Origin: an uncultured Porphyromonadaceae bacterium
GTDB lineage: Bacteria > Bacteroidota > Bacteroidia > Bacteroidales > Muribaculaceae
NCBI GenBank assembly: GCA_900546365.1
Contig: URCF01000009.1
Coordinates: 1-64,000 of the forward strand
Reading direction: 5' to 3'
DNA: 64,000 nt
The position numbers were made by a program, and so were the translations under genes. Under the pieces are notes generated by a model. It did not search any database and was not told the DNA's origin. It was given only the letters and a program-made list of their open reading frames with translations. Shown one piece after another: positions 14,971-24,042 of the stretch (the first letter of the stretch is position 1; each line of letters starts with the position of its first letter).

Positions 14971-15459
14971 TATTTAAATATGGTGGGTAAATGTATGTTA
15001 GGTAATGTTAGGTTGCTAATGGTATTTTATAAAATGTGATTTTTGTTTCCACGTGCAGAAGCCAAAGATGCGATGCTCGATAACTTATCTACAAAAAAAG
15101 TTGTAATTGTGCATTTATCAACGCTTGCTAAGGCTAAAAGTCATTGGGGTTGTGTGCCCCGGTGAATTCAAGGATTATAAAACTATAATTTATGCACTGC
15201 CACAATTTTTTCTTTGCGAATTACAAAGTTACGGACTAATTGCAATATTAATATCATCCCGGAAGTTAAATGGTGTTAATAGTAGGTGTTATTGAGCGTT
15301 AAAGGGCTAAATTGTCGCGAAACATACAAGTATTCTCTGCATTCGTATTAATAACGGTGGTTCTGGTGGGTTATTGGTTAAAATGGGTGAAAAAAAGCTT
15401 ATTTGAGCTTAATATTGGAATAAATGTGTAAATTTGCGACTAATTAAGAAATATAGTAT
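14971..15459. promoter_or_regulatory. Divergent regulatory region between fimbrial operon and AraC-type gene
   Basis: A/T-rich gap of 489 bases without a credible ORF. It holds a perfect 9-bp direct repeat ATGTTAGGT at 14995-15003 and 15005-15013 just before the operon, a possible minus-strand -7 box TAACTTTG (15231-15224) that would give a leader of about 250 bases, a small inverted repeat TACAA...TTGTA near 15090-15105, and the regulator promoter at 15402-15436. I found no long inverted repeats of the kind that flank invertible promoters. Confidence 0.5.
15402..15436 (+). promoter_or_regulatory. Promoter of the AraC-type gene
   Basis: -7 TAAATTTG at 15429-15436 matches the consensus; the nearest TTTG (15402-15405) is 23 bp upstream, slightly too far. 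Predicted start near 15441, leader about 19 bases. Confidence 0.5.
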
Positions 15460-16365
15460 ATGAAAGGACATCGCGAAATATCACTGAGCAGCATATTGGG
15501 TATAGAGAAGTTCTCATCGCAATTCAGCAGCTATGGCACCGACTATGTGTTTGCCCACATCACTTCGACCAACAAAAGCTCTGTATTCACCGAGGGACCT
15601 ATGAGAATGTCGGGGTTGTCCACTATATTGTGCCGATCGGGCAGCATAGACCTTGATATCAACCTCACGCATTATAAAATGGAAAGCGGGTCGCTGCTGA
15701 TGATTGGCCCGGACAGTATTGTGGATGTACGCAAGCTGGATTGGGACCAGCTGGATGCATATCTGTTCGTGATATCGCTCGACTTCGTGCGTGATATAAA
15801 TCTCGACCTCAATGTGATGAACTCGGTGAGGTTCAAGCCGTCGCACAACCCCATCATGACGCTTTCCTCCGAGGAGATGGCCTTGATGTGCCGCTACTAT
15901 GACCTTGTGCATTTCAACACTATTGACAACACCGACGGGATGTATGTGCGCAGTATCACCCGTTGTCTGCTGGCGGCTATTGCCTATCAGATGATGCAGT
16001 TCATGCGGGCACGCTCGCAGGAGCTGGAGGAGGTTGAGCCCGGGACGCGCCGGAGCAACTATGTGCGCGATTTCATGCAGCTTGTCCATGCCCACCATCG
16101 ACAGGAGCGCGGAGTGGCGTTTTATGCTTCCAAGCTGTTCATCTCGCCTAAGTATCTGTCGCTTATCATCAAGAAGAGCACAGGCCGGAGCGCGGCGGAA
16201 TGGATTGACGAGTATGTGATACTTGAGGCCAAGAACTTGCTGCGGTTCTCAGGCAAGAATGTGCAGCAGATAGCCTACGAGATGAATTTCTCCAACCAGT
16301 CGTCGTTCGGCAAATATTTCAAGCATCTCACCGGAATGTCGCCAACTGAGTTTCAGCGCAGCTGA
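15460..16365 (+). CDS. AraC-family transcriptional regulator
   Basis: 301 residues. The N-terminal 190 residues resemble a cupin-type sensor region (SGLSTILCRSGSIDLDIN, GSLLMIGPDSIVDV). The C-terminal 100 residues are an AraC DNA-binding domain with two helix-turn-helix motifs: VAFYASKLFISPKYLSLIIK and VQQIAYEMNFSNQSSFGKYF, ending HLTGMSPTEFQRS. It is transcribed away from the fimbrial operon across a shared regulatory region, so it is the best candidate to control the fimbriae. The ligand is unknown. A terminator shared with pepO lies downstream. Confidence 0.92.
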   Translation: MKGHREISLSSILGIEKFSSQFSSYGTDYVFAHITSTNKSSVFTEGPMRMSGLSTILCRSGSIDLDINLTHYKMESGSLLMIGPDSIVDVRKLDWDQLDAYLFVISLDFVRDINLDLNVMNSVRFKPSHNPIMTLSSEEMALMCRYYDLVHFNTIDNTDGMYVRSITRCLLAAIAYQMMQFMRARSQELEEVEPGTRRSNYVRDFMQLVHAHHRQERGVAFYASKLFISPKYLSLIIKKSTGRSAAEWIDEYVILEAKNLLRFSGKNVQQIAYEMNFSNQSSFGKYFKHLTGMSPTEFQRS

Positions 16366-16381
16366 CAATGATATGTATATG

Positions 16382-16419
16382 AAAAAATCAGGGCGGGTTC
16401 GCGATTGCGAACCCGCCCT
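16382..16419 (-). terminator. Terminator of pepO, also below the AraC-type gene
   Basis: Perfect 13-bp stem 16390-16402/16407-16419 with a 4-base loop. On the minus strand six T follow (16387-16382). The plus-strand side is only A/T-rich, so it is mainly the pepO terminator and may act in both directions. Confidence 0.85.
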
Positions 16420-16446
16420 ATATATTAATATGTGTGGATGGGATGA

Positions 16447-18489
16447 TTACCAGATCACCACACGTTCGGCTTCGGGACGGAACATCGGCTGGCCTTCGGT
16501 GATGGAGAATGCCTCGAAGAAGGGAGCGATGTTGCGCAGGGTCACGTTGACACGGTTGCTGCCGAGGGAGTGAACATCACCGGTGGTGAGGGAGCGGATC
16601 TCCTCGTCGCGGATATTCTGACCCCACAGGTTGGCATAGTTCATGTAGAATACCTGTGCAGGGGTGAACCCTTCGATGGTTTCGGTGGCCACATCCACTC
16701 CTTTTTTCTTCTGGGAGTCGAGGAATGCGGTCATAGCCACACGCAGTCCGCCCTGGTCAGCGATATTCTCGCCCATGGTGTAGGCACCGTTGGCGTGAAG
16801 TCCGGGGAGCACTTCCACCGCGTCAAACTGAGCGCCGAGACCTTTGGTCTTCTCTGTGAAAGCCTCGCTGTCCTCGGCTGTCCACCAGTCGCGCATGTTG
16901 CCTTCGGCATCGAAGTTGCGGCCCTGGTCGTCAAATCCGTGGGTCATTTCGTGACCGATGACTACGCCGATACCGCCGTAGTTTTCAGCATCGCTGGCTT
17001 CGGGATCGAAGAAAGGAGCCTGAAGGATGGCAGCGGGGAACACGATCTCGTTGGCCAGAGGGTTGTAGTAGGCATTGACAGTTTGCGGAGTCATGCCCCA
17101 TTCGGTGCGGTCCACCGGTTTGCCCCACTTGCTGTAGAGCTCTTTCTGGTGCCACATGCTCACATTATGCATATTCTCGTAGTAGGAGAGGGCCGGGTCA
17201 ATCTGCATGGTTGTGTAATCTTTCCACTTGTCGGGATAGCCGATTTTCACAGTGAAAGCGTTGAGCTTCTTTATGGCGTTGAGCTTGGTGTCGTCGCTCA
17301 TCCAGTCGAGGTGCAGGATATGCTTGCCGAGGGCGGTGCGGAGGTTCTCCACAAGGCCAATCATATACTCCTTGCTTGACTGGGGGAAATATTTCTCCAC
17401 ATAGAGCTGGCCAACGGCTTCGCCCATGGCACCTTCGGTGGCACCGAGCGCACGTTTCCAGCGGGGGCGCTGCTGCTGCACACCGCTCATCACCTTGCTG
17501 AACTCAAAGGAGGCATCGCTGAAATCATCGCTGAGCTTGCCGGCGGCCTGGGCCACATATTTCCAGAGGTAGTAGTCCTTGATTTCGCGGTCGGTGAGTG
17601 CTGCGATGAGTTTGTTGGCCTGGTCCACCGACTTGAGCTCGGTGACAATCACCTGCTCGGGCGACTGTATGCCCATTGTTTCGATGAAGAAGCGGTCCCA
17701 GTCGATATTGGGGTACATCTCCTTGAGCTGACCGAAAGTGCGGGGGTTGTACATAGCCGGGATGTTGCGGCTCTCCTCGCGGGTGAGGGCGGAGTCGGCA
17801 AGAGCGGTTTCAATCTTCATCACATTGTTCATGATGCGGTTTGCGTCCTTTTTGGAGTAGCCGGCGTTGCGCATCTGTGTGACGATGAGTTTTTTGTATG
17901 CTTCGCGCACCTCTTTGTTGCGCTTGTCGTTCTTGAGGTAGTAGTCGCGGTCACCGAGTCCCATGCCGCCGCCACCGATATACATGGCATATACCGATGA
18001 GTTGGCAAGATCCTCCTGGATGCCTGCGCCGAAGAACGGAGAGGCATAGTTGCCGTGCATCCACATAAACAGGTCGGTCATCCCTTCGTGGGGTGTTGAC
18101 TCGATTTTCTTGAGATCGGCGAGGATAGGTTTTGCGCCCTCGGCGTTGCGGCGGGCGGAGTCCATGGCCTGGTTGTAGATGGTGGACACCTTGAAAGCCA
18201 CGGTGCCGGGCTGCGGGTTGGTGGCGCCGAGGTTGAGTACAATATCTTTCACACGGGCTTCGCTGGTGTCGGAAAGGATGTTGAACTTACCGTAGCGGGC
18301 ATGTTCGGGTGTAAGTGGGTTTTCGTCCATCCATTTTTTGTTGACATGGAGGTAGAAATCAGTTCCCGGGGCAATTGAGTTGTCAATCTGCTTTATGTCC
18401 AGACTCTTCAAATGCTCCTTGGGAGCGTCGGCGGCCAATGCGGTGCCGGCGGTGAGTGAAATCGCCATTGCGATAGCTAATCTTTTCAT
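16447..18489 (-). CDS. pepO: M13-family zinc metallopeptidase (PepO/neprilysin-like)
   Basis: Oligopeptidase of the neprilysin family, 680 residues with a signal peptide (MKRLAIAMAISLTAGTALA), so periplasmic or surface-exposed. The zinc motif HEMTH is at about residues 513-517 (VVIGHEMTHGFDDQG) and the third ligand Glu lies in ENIADQGG, about 60 residues later. The C terminus PMFRPEAERVVIW matches the family end (CRVW) without the disulfide cysteine. NAYYNPLANEIVFPAAILQAP is the substrate-binding strand typical of M13. It follows menG directly: the menG stop touches the pepO ATG. A role in peptide turnover is inferred from the family. Confidence 0.95.
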   Translation of the reverse strand: MKRLAIAMAISLTAGTALAADAPKEHLKSLDIKQIDNSIAPGTDFYLHVNKKWMDENPLTPEHARYGKFNILSDTSEARVKDIVLNLGATNPQPGTVAFKVSTIYNQAMDSARRNAEGAKPILADLKKIESTPHEGMTDLFMWMHGNYASPFFGAGIQEDLANSSVYAMYIGGGGMGLGDRDYYLKNDKRNKEVREAYKKLIVTQMRNAGYSKKDANRIMNNVMKIETALADSALTREESRNIPAMYNPRTFGQLKEMYPNIDWDRFFIETMGIQSPEQVIVTELKSVDQANKLIAALTDREIKDYYLWKYVAQAAGKLSDDFSDASFEFSKVMSGVQQQRPRWKRALGATEGAMGEAVGQLYVEKYFPQSSKEYMIGLVENLRTALGKHILHLDWMSDDTKLNAIKKLNAFTVKIGYPDKWKDYTTMQIDPALSYYENMHNVSMWHQKELYSKWGKPVDRTEWGMTPQTVNAYYNPLANEIVFPAAILQAPFFDPEASDAENYGGIGVVIGHEMTHGFDDQGRNFDAEGNMRDWWTAEDSEAFTEKTKGLGAQFDAVEVLPGLHANGAYTMGENIADQGGLRVAMTAFLDSQKKKGVDVATETIEGFTPAQVFYMNYANLWGQNIRDEEIRSLTTGDVHSLGSNRVNVTLRNIAPFFEAFSITEGQPMFRPEAERVVIW

Positions 18490-19263
18490 TTATTTGTTGT
18501 TAGGTTGGTTTGTCGGTTTGTTTGACGGCTTGACTGCGGTGTAGAGGGTGCATACTCCGAATGTGAGCGGTGTGGCGGTGGCCTGCTCAAACCCTGCCTC
18601 CTCCATCAGCCGGGTCATGTTGCGCCCTTGCGGCACGGCGGCTATGCTCTCGGGGAGGTAGGAATAGGCGCGGGTGTCGTGCGACACAAGTCGTCCCGCA
18701 AGCGGGATTATGCCGCGTGTGTAGAGCTTGTAGAGCGGTTTCACCAGCGGAGAGGTGGGGGTGGAGAGCTCCAGCACCACAAGCATGCCTCCCGGCTCCA
18801 GCACACGGAGCATAGATCGGTAGCCCTGCAGCAGGTGCTCGAAGTTGCGCACCCCGTAGGCCACGGTGACACACTGGAAGCTGCTGTTGTCAAACGGCAG
18901 ATTGAGGCAGTCGGCCACCTGAAGCTTTATCCGTGAGTTGAGCCCGGCTTGGTTGACCTTGCCGAGCCCCACATCTATCATCCCCTGCGAGAGGTCGATG
19001 CCGGTGATTCCGGCAGTGCAGCGTCGTGCCATCATTATGGCCATGTCTGCGGTGCCGGTGGCCACATCAAGTATGCGCTTCGGACGGCGGGAGGCCACAA
19101 GCTTCACCGCCTTGCGGCGCCACAGCTTGTCGATGCCCAAGGTCATGGCGCGGTTCATGAAATCGTAGGCGGGCGCAATGTTGTTGAACATCGTCCTCAC
19201 CTGCGAAGCCTTGCCGCCTGAGCTGCCGTAGGGGTTGATCTGCTCGCAGTCGATCTGTTGCAT
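18490..19263 (-). CDS. ubiE: Demethylmenaquinone methyltransferase
   Basis: SAM-dependent enzyme for the last step of menaquinone synthesis (menG/ubiE family). Motifs: VRTMFNNIAPAYDFMNRAMTLGID near the N terminus, SAM loop ILDVATGTADMA at about 64-75, and YGVRNFEHLLQG, the UbiE signature with the NF pair, followed by EPGGMLVVLELS. 257 residues with a short Asn/Pro/Thr tail. The ATG at 19263 overlaps the purC stop (TGATG); a GTG one codon upstream (19266) is also possible. purC, menG and pepO are contiguous with no gaps, so they form one operon. Menaquinone agrees with an anaerobic fumarate-respiring lifestyle. Confidence 0.95.
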   Translation of the reverse strand: MQQIDCEQINPYGSSGGKASQVRTMFNNIAPAYDFMNRAMTLGIDKLWRRKAVKLVASRRPKRILDVATGTADMAIMMARRCTAGITGIDLSQGMIDVGLGKVNQAGLNSRIKLQVADCLNLPFDNSSFQCVTVAYGVRNFEHLLQGYRSMLRVLEPGGMLVVLELSTPTSPLVKPLYKLYTRGIIPLAGRLVSHDTRAYSYLPESIAAVPQGRNMTRLMEEAGFEQATATPLTFGVCTLYTAVKPSNKPTNQPNNK

Positions 19264-20216
19264 CACTTGGATATATTCTGCAGGCAGTCCATCACATTGA
19301 CTGCTATGCGGTCGGTGAGGTTGGTTTCGTTGGCTTTGACAAACGGTGTGCCGGTGACATGCTCGTAGAGCTCAATGTAGCGTTCCGACACGCTTTGGCA
19401 AAATTCGGGAGTCATTTCAGGCACTTTCTCGCCGGTGCGGCCCATGAAACCGTTGTCAATGAGCCACTGGCGCACGAACTCCTTGGAGAGCTGACGCTGG
19501 GGGAGCCCTTTCTCAAATCGCTCCTGATATCCTTCGGCATAGAAGTAGCGCGACGAATCGGGAGTGTGGATCTCGTCGATGAGATACACCTTGCCGTTGT
19601 GCTTGCCAAACTCATACTTTGTGTCCACAAGTATCAGTCCCTTTTCAGCGGCCATCTTGGTGCCGCGCTCAAACAAGGCGCGGGTGTAGCGTTCCATGAT
19701 GGTGTAATCCTCCTCCGACACTATGCCGCGGGCTATTATCTCCTCGCGTGAGATATTCTCATCGTGGCCTTCGTCAGCCTTGGTGGTAGGGGTGATGATA
19801 GGCTCGGGGAAGCGCTCGTTCTCTTTCATTCCTTCGGGGAGCTTCACGCCGCACAGCTCGCGGCATCCGGCTTGATATTCGCGCCATGCGCTGCCGGTGA
19901 GGTAGCCGCGGATAATCATCTCCACCTTAAATCCTTCGCATTTAAGGCCAACGGTGGCCATGGGGTCGGGGGTGGCGAGCTTCCAGTTGGGCACTATGTC
20001 GGCGGTGGAGTCAAGGAAGTATTCGGCTATCTGATTGAGCACCTGTCCTTTGTAGGGTATGCCTTGGGGCAGGATTACATCAAAAGCCGATATGCGGTCG
20101 GTGGCAATCATCACCAGAAGGTCGGAGCCGATGGTGTACACATCGCGTACTTTGCCGTGATACACTGCTGTTTGTCCGGGAAAATTGAAATCTGTGGAAA
20201 TCAATGTAGTAGCCAT
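19263..20216 (-). CDS. purC: Phosphoribosylaminoimidazole-succinocarboxamide synthase
   Basis: SAICAR synthase of purine biosynthesis: joins aspartate to CAIR using ATP. 317 residues, the longer form. Visible features are YHGKVRDVYTIG near the N terminus, ATDRISAFDVILPQGIPYKG, RGYLTGSAWREY and LVDTKYEFG followed by LIDEIHTPDSSRYF, all PurC signatures. It heads the purC-menG-pepO unit. A -7 box TACTTTTG (20303-20296, minus) lies 80 bases upstream. Confidence 0.97.
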   Translation of the reverse strand: MATTLISTDFNFPGQTAVYHGKVRDVYTIGSDLLVMIATDRISAFDVILPQGIPYKGQVLNQIAEYFLDSTADIVPNWKLATPDPMATVGLKCEGFKVEMIIRGYLTGSAWREYQAGCRELCGVKLPEGMKENERFPEPIITPTTKADEGHDENISREEIIARGIVSEEDYTIMERYTRALFERGTKMAAEKGLILVDTKYEFGKHNGKVYLIDEIHTPDSSRYFYAEGYQERFEKGLPQRQLSKEFVRQWLIDNGFMGRTGEKVPEMTPEFCQSVSERYIELYEHVTGTPFVKANETNLTDRIAVNVMDCLQNISK

Positions 20217-20295
20217 AATAAAATATTGTGAGAGTAGAAATCTGTGATTGTTTGCTTTTTAGCACCGCGAAGTTACTAATTATTTCGCTCTATGG

Positions 20296-20303
20296 CAAAA
20301 GTA
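20296..20303 (-). promoter_or_regulatory. -7 box upstream of purC
   Basis: TACTTTTG on the minus strand in the 95-base gap between the restriction-modification cassette and purC. No matching -33 TTTG at the right distance. Predicted leader about 75 bases. No convincing terminator for the cassette is visible in the gap. Confidence 0.45.
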
Positions 20304-20311
20304 TGGCAGGA

Positions 20312-22906
20312 TTATGACTTACCGATGCCATATACTTTAGCAACGAAAGAGTTGACTTTGTCGGTGATATTTGTTCCAAAAGACGACTTAACGATATCGT
20401 AAAGCGATTTGTATGAAATATTTTCTTTGTCGTTTATTGCAGACTGGTATAGGAAATTGGCGAGAGATGAGGCTGTGATAAGAACATTGCAGGTGCCTGC
20501 AATATCAGACTCTGTAGAGGTCTTGTAATATGGAGCCACAACGATGGTGTATTTCGCCATTATTTTATTCCTGTGGAGCTGCAATCGACCGGCGTTGACT
20601 TGTGCCAGTTTGGTTTTGGTGGATTTTGCTTCAACAGCAAATTTTTCGTCACGAGCCAAGTGGATACATTCCACATCAGTGTTTCCGGGACCACCGATAT
20701 ATTCCGCTTGGACATCAATGAATTGATTGAAGGCATTGGCAAGAGTATTTTCAAATTTATAGCAATCGCCATCTTCCTGATTGCGTGAGTAGCGGTTTAT
20801 ATCCTGGGATAATTTCAGCATTATCTGAAGAATGTCGATTTTTATACCCAGGTCCTGTAGCAATTCGTCGGGATAAAAGTTGTAGAGTTGCAGGATATAG
20901 TCTTGCCGTCCCAATGTGCGTAGCAGCTCGTGGGGTTTGCAATATGGCGAATGTGTGGTCAGCAAGCTGTTGAGTAATGGTTTTACAGTGTCAGTCAGCG
21001 CAATGGCCTCGTTTTTGTACATTCTGTATCCTGATGGATTGTACTCTTCAAGCTGTTGGGTGGTTGGATATGCCGGTACTTCACCTCTGCCAAACCCGCC
21101 CTGGCGCAAAATTCCAATGTTGTTTCCGGGGATGATGCGAGCTATACCTGCACTCTCGAGTTGTCCCATCAGATACGATGTTTCGTGAAGGGCGTTGGCA
21201 AGAGTATCCTCAATTTTGAGGTTTTCAGTAAACAGGACATACTTTTCCTTCGGAGATAAGCTGCGTAATTCCAATATATTGTCAACCAGTTCGTTGTATG
21301 ATGTATCTTCAATCTCCTTAGTCCATAGGACAAGATAGAATAACTCGTCTTGATACAATTTCTGCTCTAAACGATGGTCAAGCAGCAGCTGGAATATCAG
21401 TCGGAATGGATATAGGTCGAACTGAGGGCTTATCTTATTGAAAGGATGATTGAAGGGCAGTCCGAACAGCATGGTTGCAAAAATCTTGGCAATCCAGTCG
21501 GTCTTATCTAGATTGTTTAGCAATAAGTTTCCTAACGGGCTGAATACAATCTCTTTGTTTGCTGATTTTTCATTCCTGTAGGCAAACATGAAGTAAACAA
21601 TCTGGCATATCTTGAAGTTGGTGGTGTCAACACTTGGTTTGCCATATTTGGGTTGGTAAATGTTTAGCCCCTTCATGATATTGTTTATCTCTGCAATCGT
21701 TCTGTCATCAACTTTGGCGTTGAGATTGCGGATCAGTGTGGCATATTTAAGCAGCAGGTCAAATTTGTTGACATATTTCATTATTGTCCACTTGTCCTTT
21801 TTATTGCTGCGGCTGGTTGGGTTGGGAAGCATGTTCGGTGAACTTGTACGGGGTTGCAGAGTGGAAAGAATTTTTTTCAGAAGCAGCGGCGGTATGGCTT
21901 CGCCGATGAGAGTGCGCACGGTCCTGTCGTTGTAATTCTTTGGGAGATTCCAATCGCACGGGAGTGATGACACTATCATGATTTCAAGTAGCGATAATGC
22001 ACGGGGGTCGCTGTACAGTCCGTTGGATAGCTTTCGTCCGGGATGAACATTGTTATGTCCTGAAATCATTCCGCTGTTGGTGGTGACGGCGGCGCATGGC
22101 ACATCCCATTTCAATCTGTTGTAGGTGTTGTGGAATCCACTTACTTTTTGTCCGTTTTCTTTGCGTGGGAAAAATACAGGATTGTTCATCGCACTGCACC
22201 CTTCGGGTGTATGCGACATGACTTCTACATGCATGGCGCTATGAGTCAGCGCGTAATGGTATTTGATGCCCGAATTTTCGCCGTTCTTCAATGATGGCAG
22301 ATGGCCAATGGCTTCCCTCAGTGTAATCTCTTTCTCCGCGGGAGGGAGATGCCATGAATAAGTTGGCTTGTGCATTATCACCAAGGCTCTTGGACGAGAC
22401 TGGGGCACTCCGTAATCTTTTGCGTTGACAAGCACCGGTTCTATTGCATAAGTGTCGTTGTATTTCAGCTTCAGAATGTCAATGATAGGCAGATTCTGTC
22501 CCTTGTAGGGGAACAGCAGCTTGAAAAATTTAGGCACATTTTCAATCACCACTATATCAGGGACTAAATCCTCAATTGCATTGAGAACTGAGAATATAAG
22601 ATAGTTGCGGCTGTCGTCGGAGTACTGTTTCTTGCCTAAACTGCTCATTCCTTGACAGGGCGGTGTGGCCAGCAGGAATCGGGGGCGCAGTGATTTGGCT
22701 TTGCTGATGAATTCCGAATACACATCCGGATTTTGGATGTCACCGACCACCATCTCCGCATCGGGATAGAAATGAGAGTGATATTGCGCTCTGACAGGGT
22801 CTATCTCGTTGGCGAGCCTGATATCTATGCCAAGTTCGGACAGGTATGTCTCAGCTATACCTGCGCTTGAAAACATAGATATTCCGGATAAATTCAATTT
22901 GCGCAT
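20312..22906 (-). CDS. Cytosine-5 DNA methyltransferase fused to putative PD-(D/E)xK nuclease
   Basis: 864 residues. Residues 1-350 are a complete C5 methyltransferase: SAM region FSSAGIAETYL, catalytic TPPCQG (Cys84), ENV at 122-124, QSRPR at 169-173, a target recognition region, and GEAIPPLLLKKI. After a linker rich in Pro, Ser, Asn and Lys (about 351-375) comes a 490-residue region unlike a methyltransferase. Near its end GGPGNTDVEC (Asp about 743) and FAVEAKS (Glu about 758, Lys about 760) fit a PD-(D/E)xK nuclease core, similar in outline to type IIS enzymes. I chose the ATG at 22906, which aligns with the start of the neighbouring paralogue and overlaps its stop by 13 bases; the 22960 start adds 18 foreign residues. 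The target sequence is unknown. GC content is visibly lower than in the flanking genes, suggesting acquisition by transfer. Confidence 0.8.
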   Translation of the reverse strand: MRKLNLSGISMFSSAGIAETYLSELGIDIRLANEIDPVRAQYHSHFYPDAEMVVGDIQNPDVYSEFISKAKSLRPRFLLATPPCQGMSSLGKKQYSDDSRNYLIFSVLNAIEDLVPDIVVIENVPKFFKLLFPYKGQNLPIIDILKLKYNDTYAIEPVLVNAKDYGVPQSRPRALVIMHKPTYSWHLPPAEKEITLREAIGHLPSLKNGENSGIKYHYALTHSAMHVEVMSHTPEGCSAMNNPVFFPRKENGQKVSGFHNTYNRLKWDVPCAAVTTNSGMISGHNNVHPGRKLSNGLYSDPRALSLLEIMIVSSLPCDWNLPKNYNDRTVRTLIGEAIPPLLLKKILSTLQPRTSSPNMLPNPTSRSNKKDKWTIMKYVNKFDLLLKYATLIRNLNAKVDDRTIAEINNIMKGLNIYQPKYGKPSVDTTNFKICQIVYFMFAYRNEKSANKEIVFSPLGNLLLNNLDKTDWIAKIFATMLFGLPFNHPFNKISPQFDLYPFRLIFQLLLDHRLEQKLYQDELFYLVLWTKEIEDTSYNELVDNILELRSLSPKEKYVLFTENLKIEDTLANALHETSYLMGQLESAGIARIIPGNNIGILRQGGFGRGEVPAYPTTQQLEEYNPSGYRMYKNEAIALTDTVKPLLNSLLTTHSPYCKPHELLRTLGRQDYILQLYNFYPDELLQDLGIKIDILQIMLKLSQDINRYSRNQEDGDCYKFENTLANAFNQFIDVQAEYIGGPGNTDVECIHLARDEKFAVEAKSTKTKLAQVNAGRLQLHRNKIMAKYTIVVAPYYKTSTESDIAGTCNVLITASSLANFLYQSAINDKENISYKSLYDIVKSSFGTNITDKVNSFVAKVYGIGKS

Positions 22907-23970
22907 AACCCTTGCATTATTGTTTTGACCATCATTGCAGGTATCCCCTCGCCAATACATTGGCGCAGGCGGGCATCGCTGATGTCAGTCGGCAAATCCA
23001 AGTCGGGTGGGAGTGTCATCACAATCAGCAGTTCTCTGAGAGTGAGCACTCGGGCATCGCTCCACATGCCGTTGCCAAGAGGGCGGCCCGGGTGCACTTT
23101 GTCTTGGGATGAGATTATTTCGTTTCTCATTGTTACGGTAGGTGATGGTGCATCCCAAACCATTCTTTTGTAGCAATTGGGATAGCTCTTGATTCTCTCT
23201 CCGTTGGCTTTCTTGGGGAAATGCACTTTATTCAGCACTGCCGAGCACCCTTCCGGTGTATGACGCATCCATTCAATCTGCGACTGAGGATGTTTCCTCG
23301 CCCAATGATTTTTTATTCCACTGTCTTGCCCCGGTTCCAGCGACGGGAGATGTCCTATAGCCTCTTTTAGAGTGATGATATGGTCGCAGGGGACAGGGTC
23401 GTTCCAAGTGAGGCCCTTTTTGGCAAGACGGATGTAGCATCGCTCTCTGTTCTGTGGCACTCCAAAGTTGCAGCAGTTCAGCACGTTGATTTTAATATCG
23501 TAGCTGTCGCCGTACTTCAGACGCAAAATTTGTTCGATAGAGCGGTATTCACCTTGATATTCTATCAGGACTTTAAGCAGTCGCGGAACATTCTCAAACA
23601 AAATGAACGATGGAGAGAAGTGGTCTATTATAGCAAACGACTCAAGCAGCAGAGTGTTCCGTTCATCTTTGCTGTTTGCCAGATCCCCGTAGCTTCTGTT
23701 CTTGCCCGCGCTGCTGAGCCCTTGGCACGGCGGTGTCGATAGGATAATGTCAATATTCTGATTATGAGCCGCGTCAATTATTTTTTGCTTGCATTTGGGG
23801 TCCCGTATGTCTCCACATACGGTTGCTGTATCCGGATATAGGAATTTGTGAACCTCACACCGTTTGGGGTCAATGTCAGAGGCTACTACAACATCGATGC
23901 CCAGCTGCTGCAGGTAATATTCTGCAACACCTATACACGAAAAAAGAGATATCGCTTTAAGTGGTTTCAT
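22894..23970 (-). CDS. Cytosine-5 DNA methyltransferase of the restriction-modification cassette
   Basis: Transfers a methyl group from SAM to C5 of cytosine. 358 residues with all main motifs: FSCIGVAEYYL (motif I), STPPCQG with catalytic Cys82, ENV at 126-128, QNRERCYI at 173-180, and IGEGIPAMMVKTIM at the end. The target recognition region runs from about 185 to 320. It is clearly a paralogue of the next gene: AIGHLPSL, HTPEGCSA, HPGR and LTLRE-type blocks occur in the same order in both. Two C5 enzymes beside one nuclease is the arrangement of type IIS systems with asymmetric sites, where each strand needs its own enzyme. First gene of the cassette, with a -7 box 24 bases upstream. Confidence 0.93.
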   Translation of the reverse strand: MKPLKAISLFSCIGVAEYYLQQLGIDVVVASDIDPKRCEVHKFLYPDTATVCGDIRDPKCKQKIIDAAHNQNIDIILSTPPCQGLSSAGKNRSYGDLANSKDERNTLLLESFAIIDHFSPSFILFENVPRLLKVLIEYQGEYRSIEQILRLKYGDSYDIKINVLNCCNFGVPQNRERCYIRLAKKGLTWNDPVPCDHIITLKEAIGHLPSLEPGQDSGIKNHWARKHPQSQIEWMRHTPEGCSAVLNKVHFPKKANGERIKSYPNCYKRMVWDAPSPTVTMRNEIISSQDKVHPGRPLGNGMWSDARVLTLRELLIVMTLPPDLDLPTDISDARLRQCIGEGIPAMMVKTIMQGLCAN

Positions 23971-23993
23971 CGGTGTGTCGGGTAGCTATGTGA

Positions 23994-24001
23994 CAAAGAT
24001 A
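23994..24001 (-). promoter_or_regulatory. -7 box of the restriction-modification cassette
   Basis: TATCTTTG on the minus strand, 24 bases before the methyltransferase ATG. No -33 TTTG at the usual distance. Placing the methyltransferase first would let protection appear before cleavage. Confidence 0.45.
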
Positions 24002-24042
24002 ACGATTATTTTTGAATTATGTGTATTGGGAAAAGTCTTGGT

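Noticed and set aside
14971..15459. Invertible (phase-variable) fimbrial promoter
   Set aside because: I looked for long inverted repeats flanking the promoter and found only a short TACAA/TTGTA pair; no recombinase gene is adjacent.
21750..21860. Frameshift or misassembly creating the methyltransferase-nuclease fusion
   Set aside because: The frame is open through the linker with normal codon use and a plausible flexible linker, so a real fusion is more likely; it should still be confirmed by read mapping.
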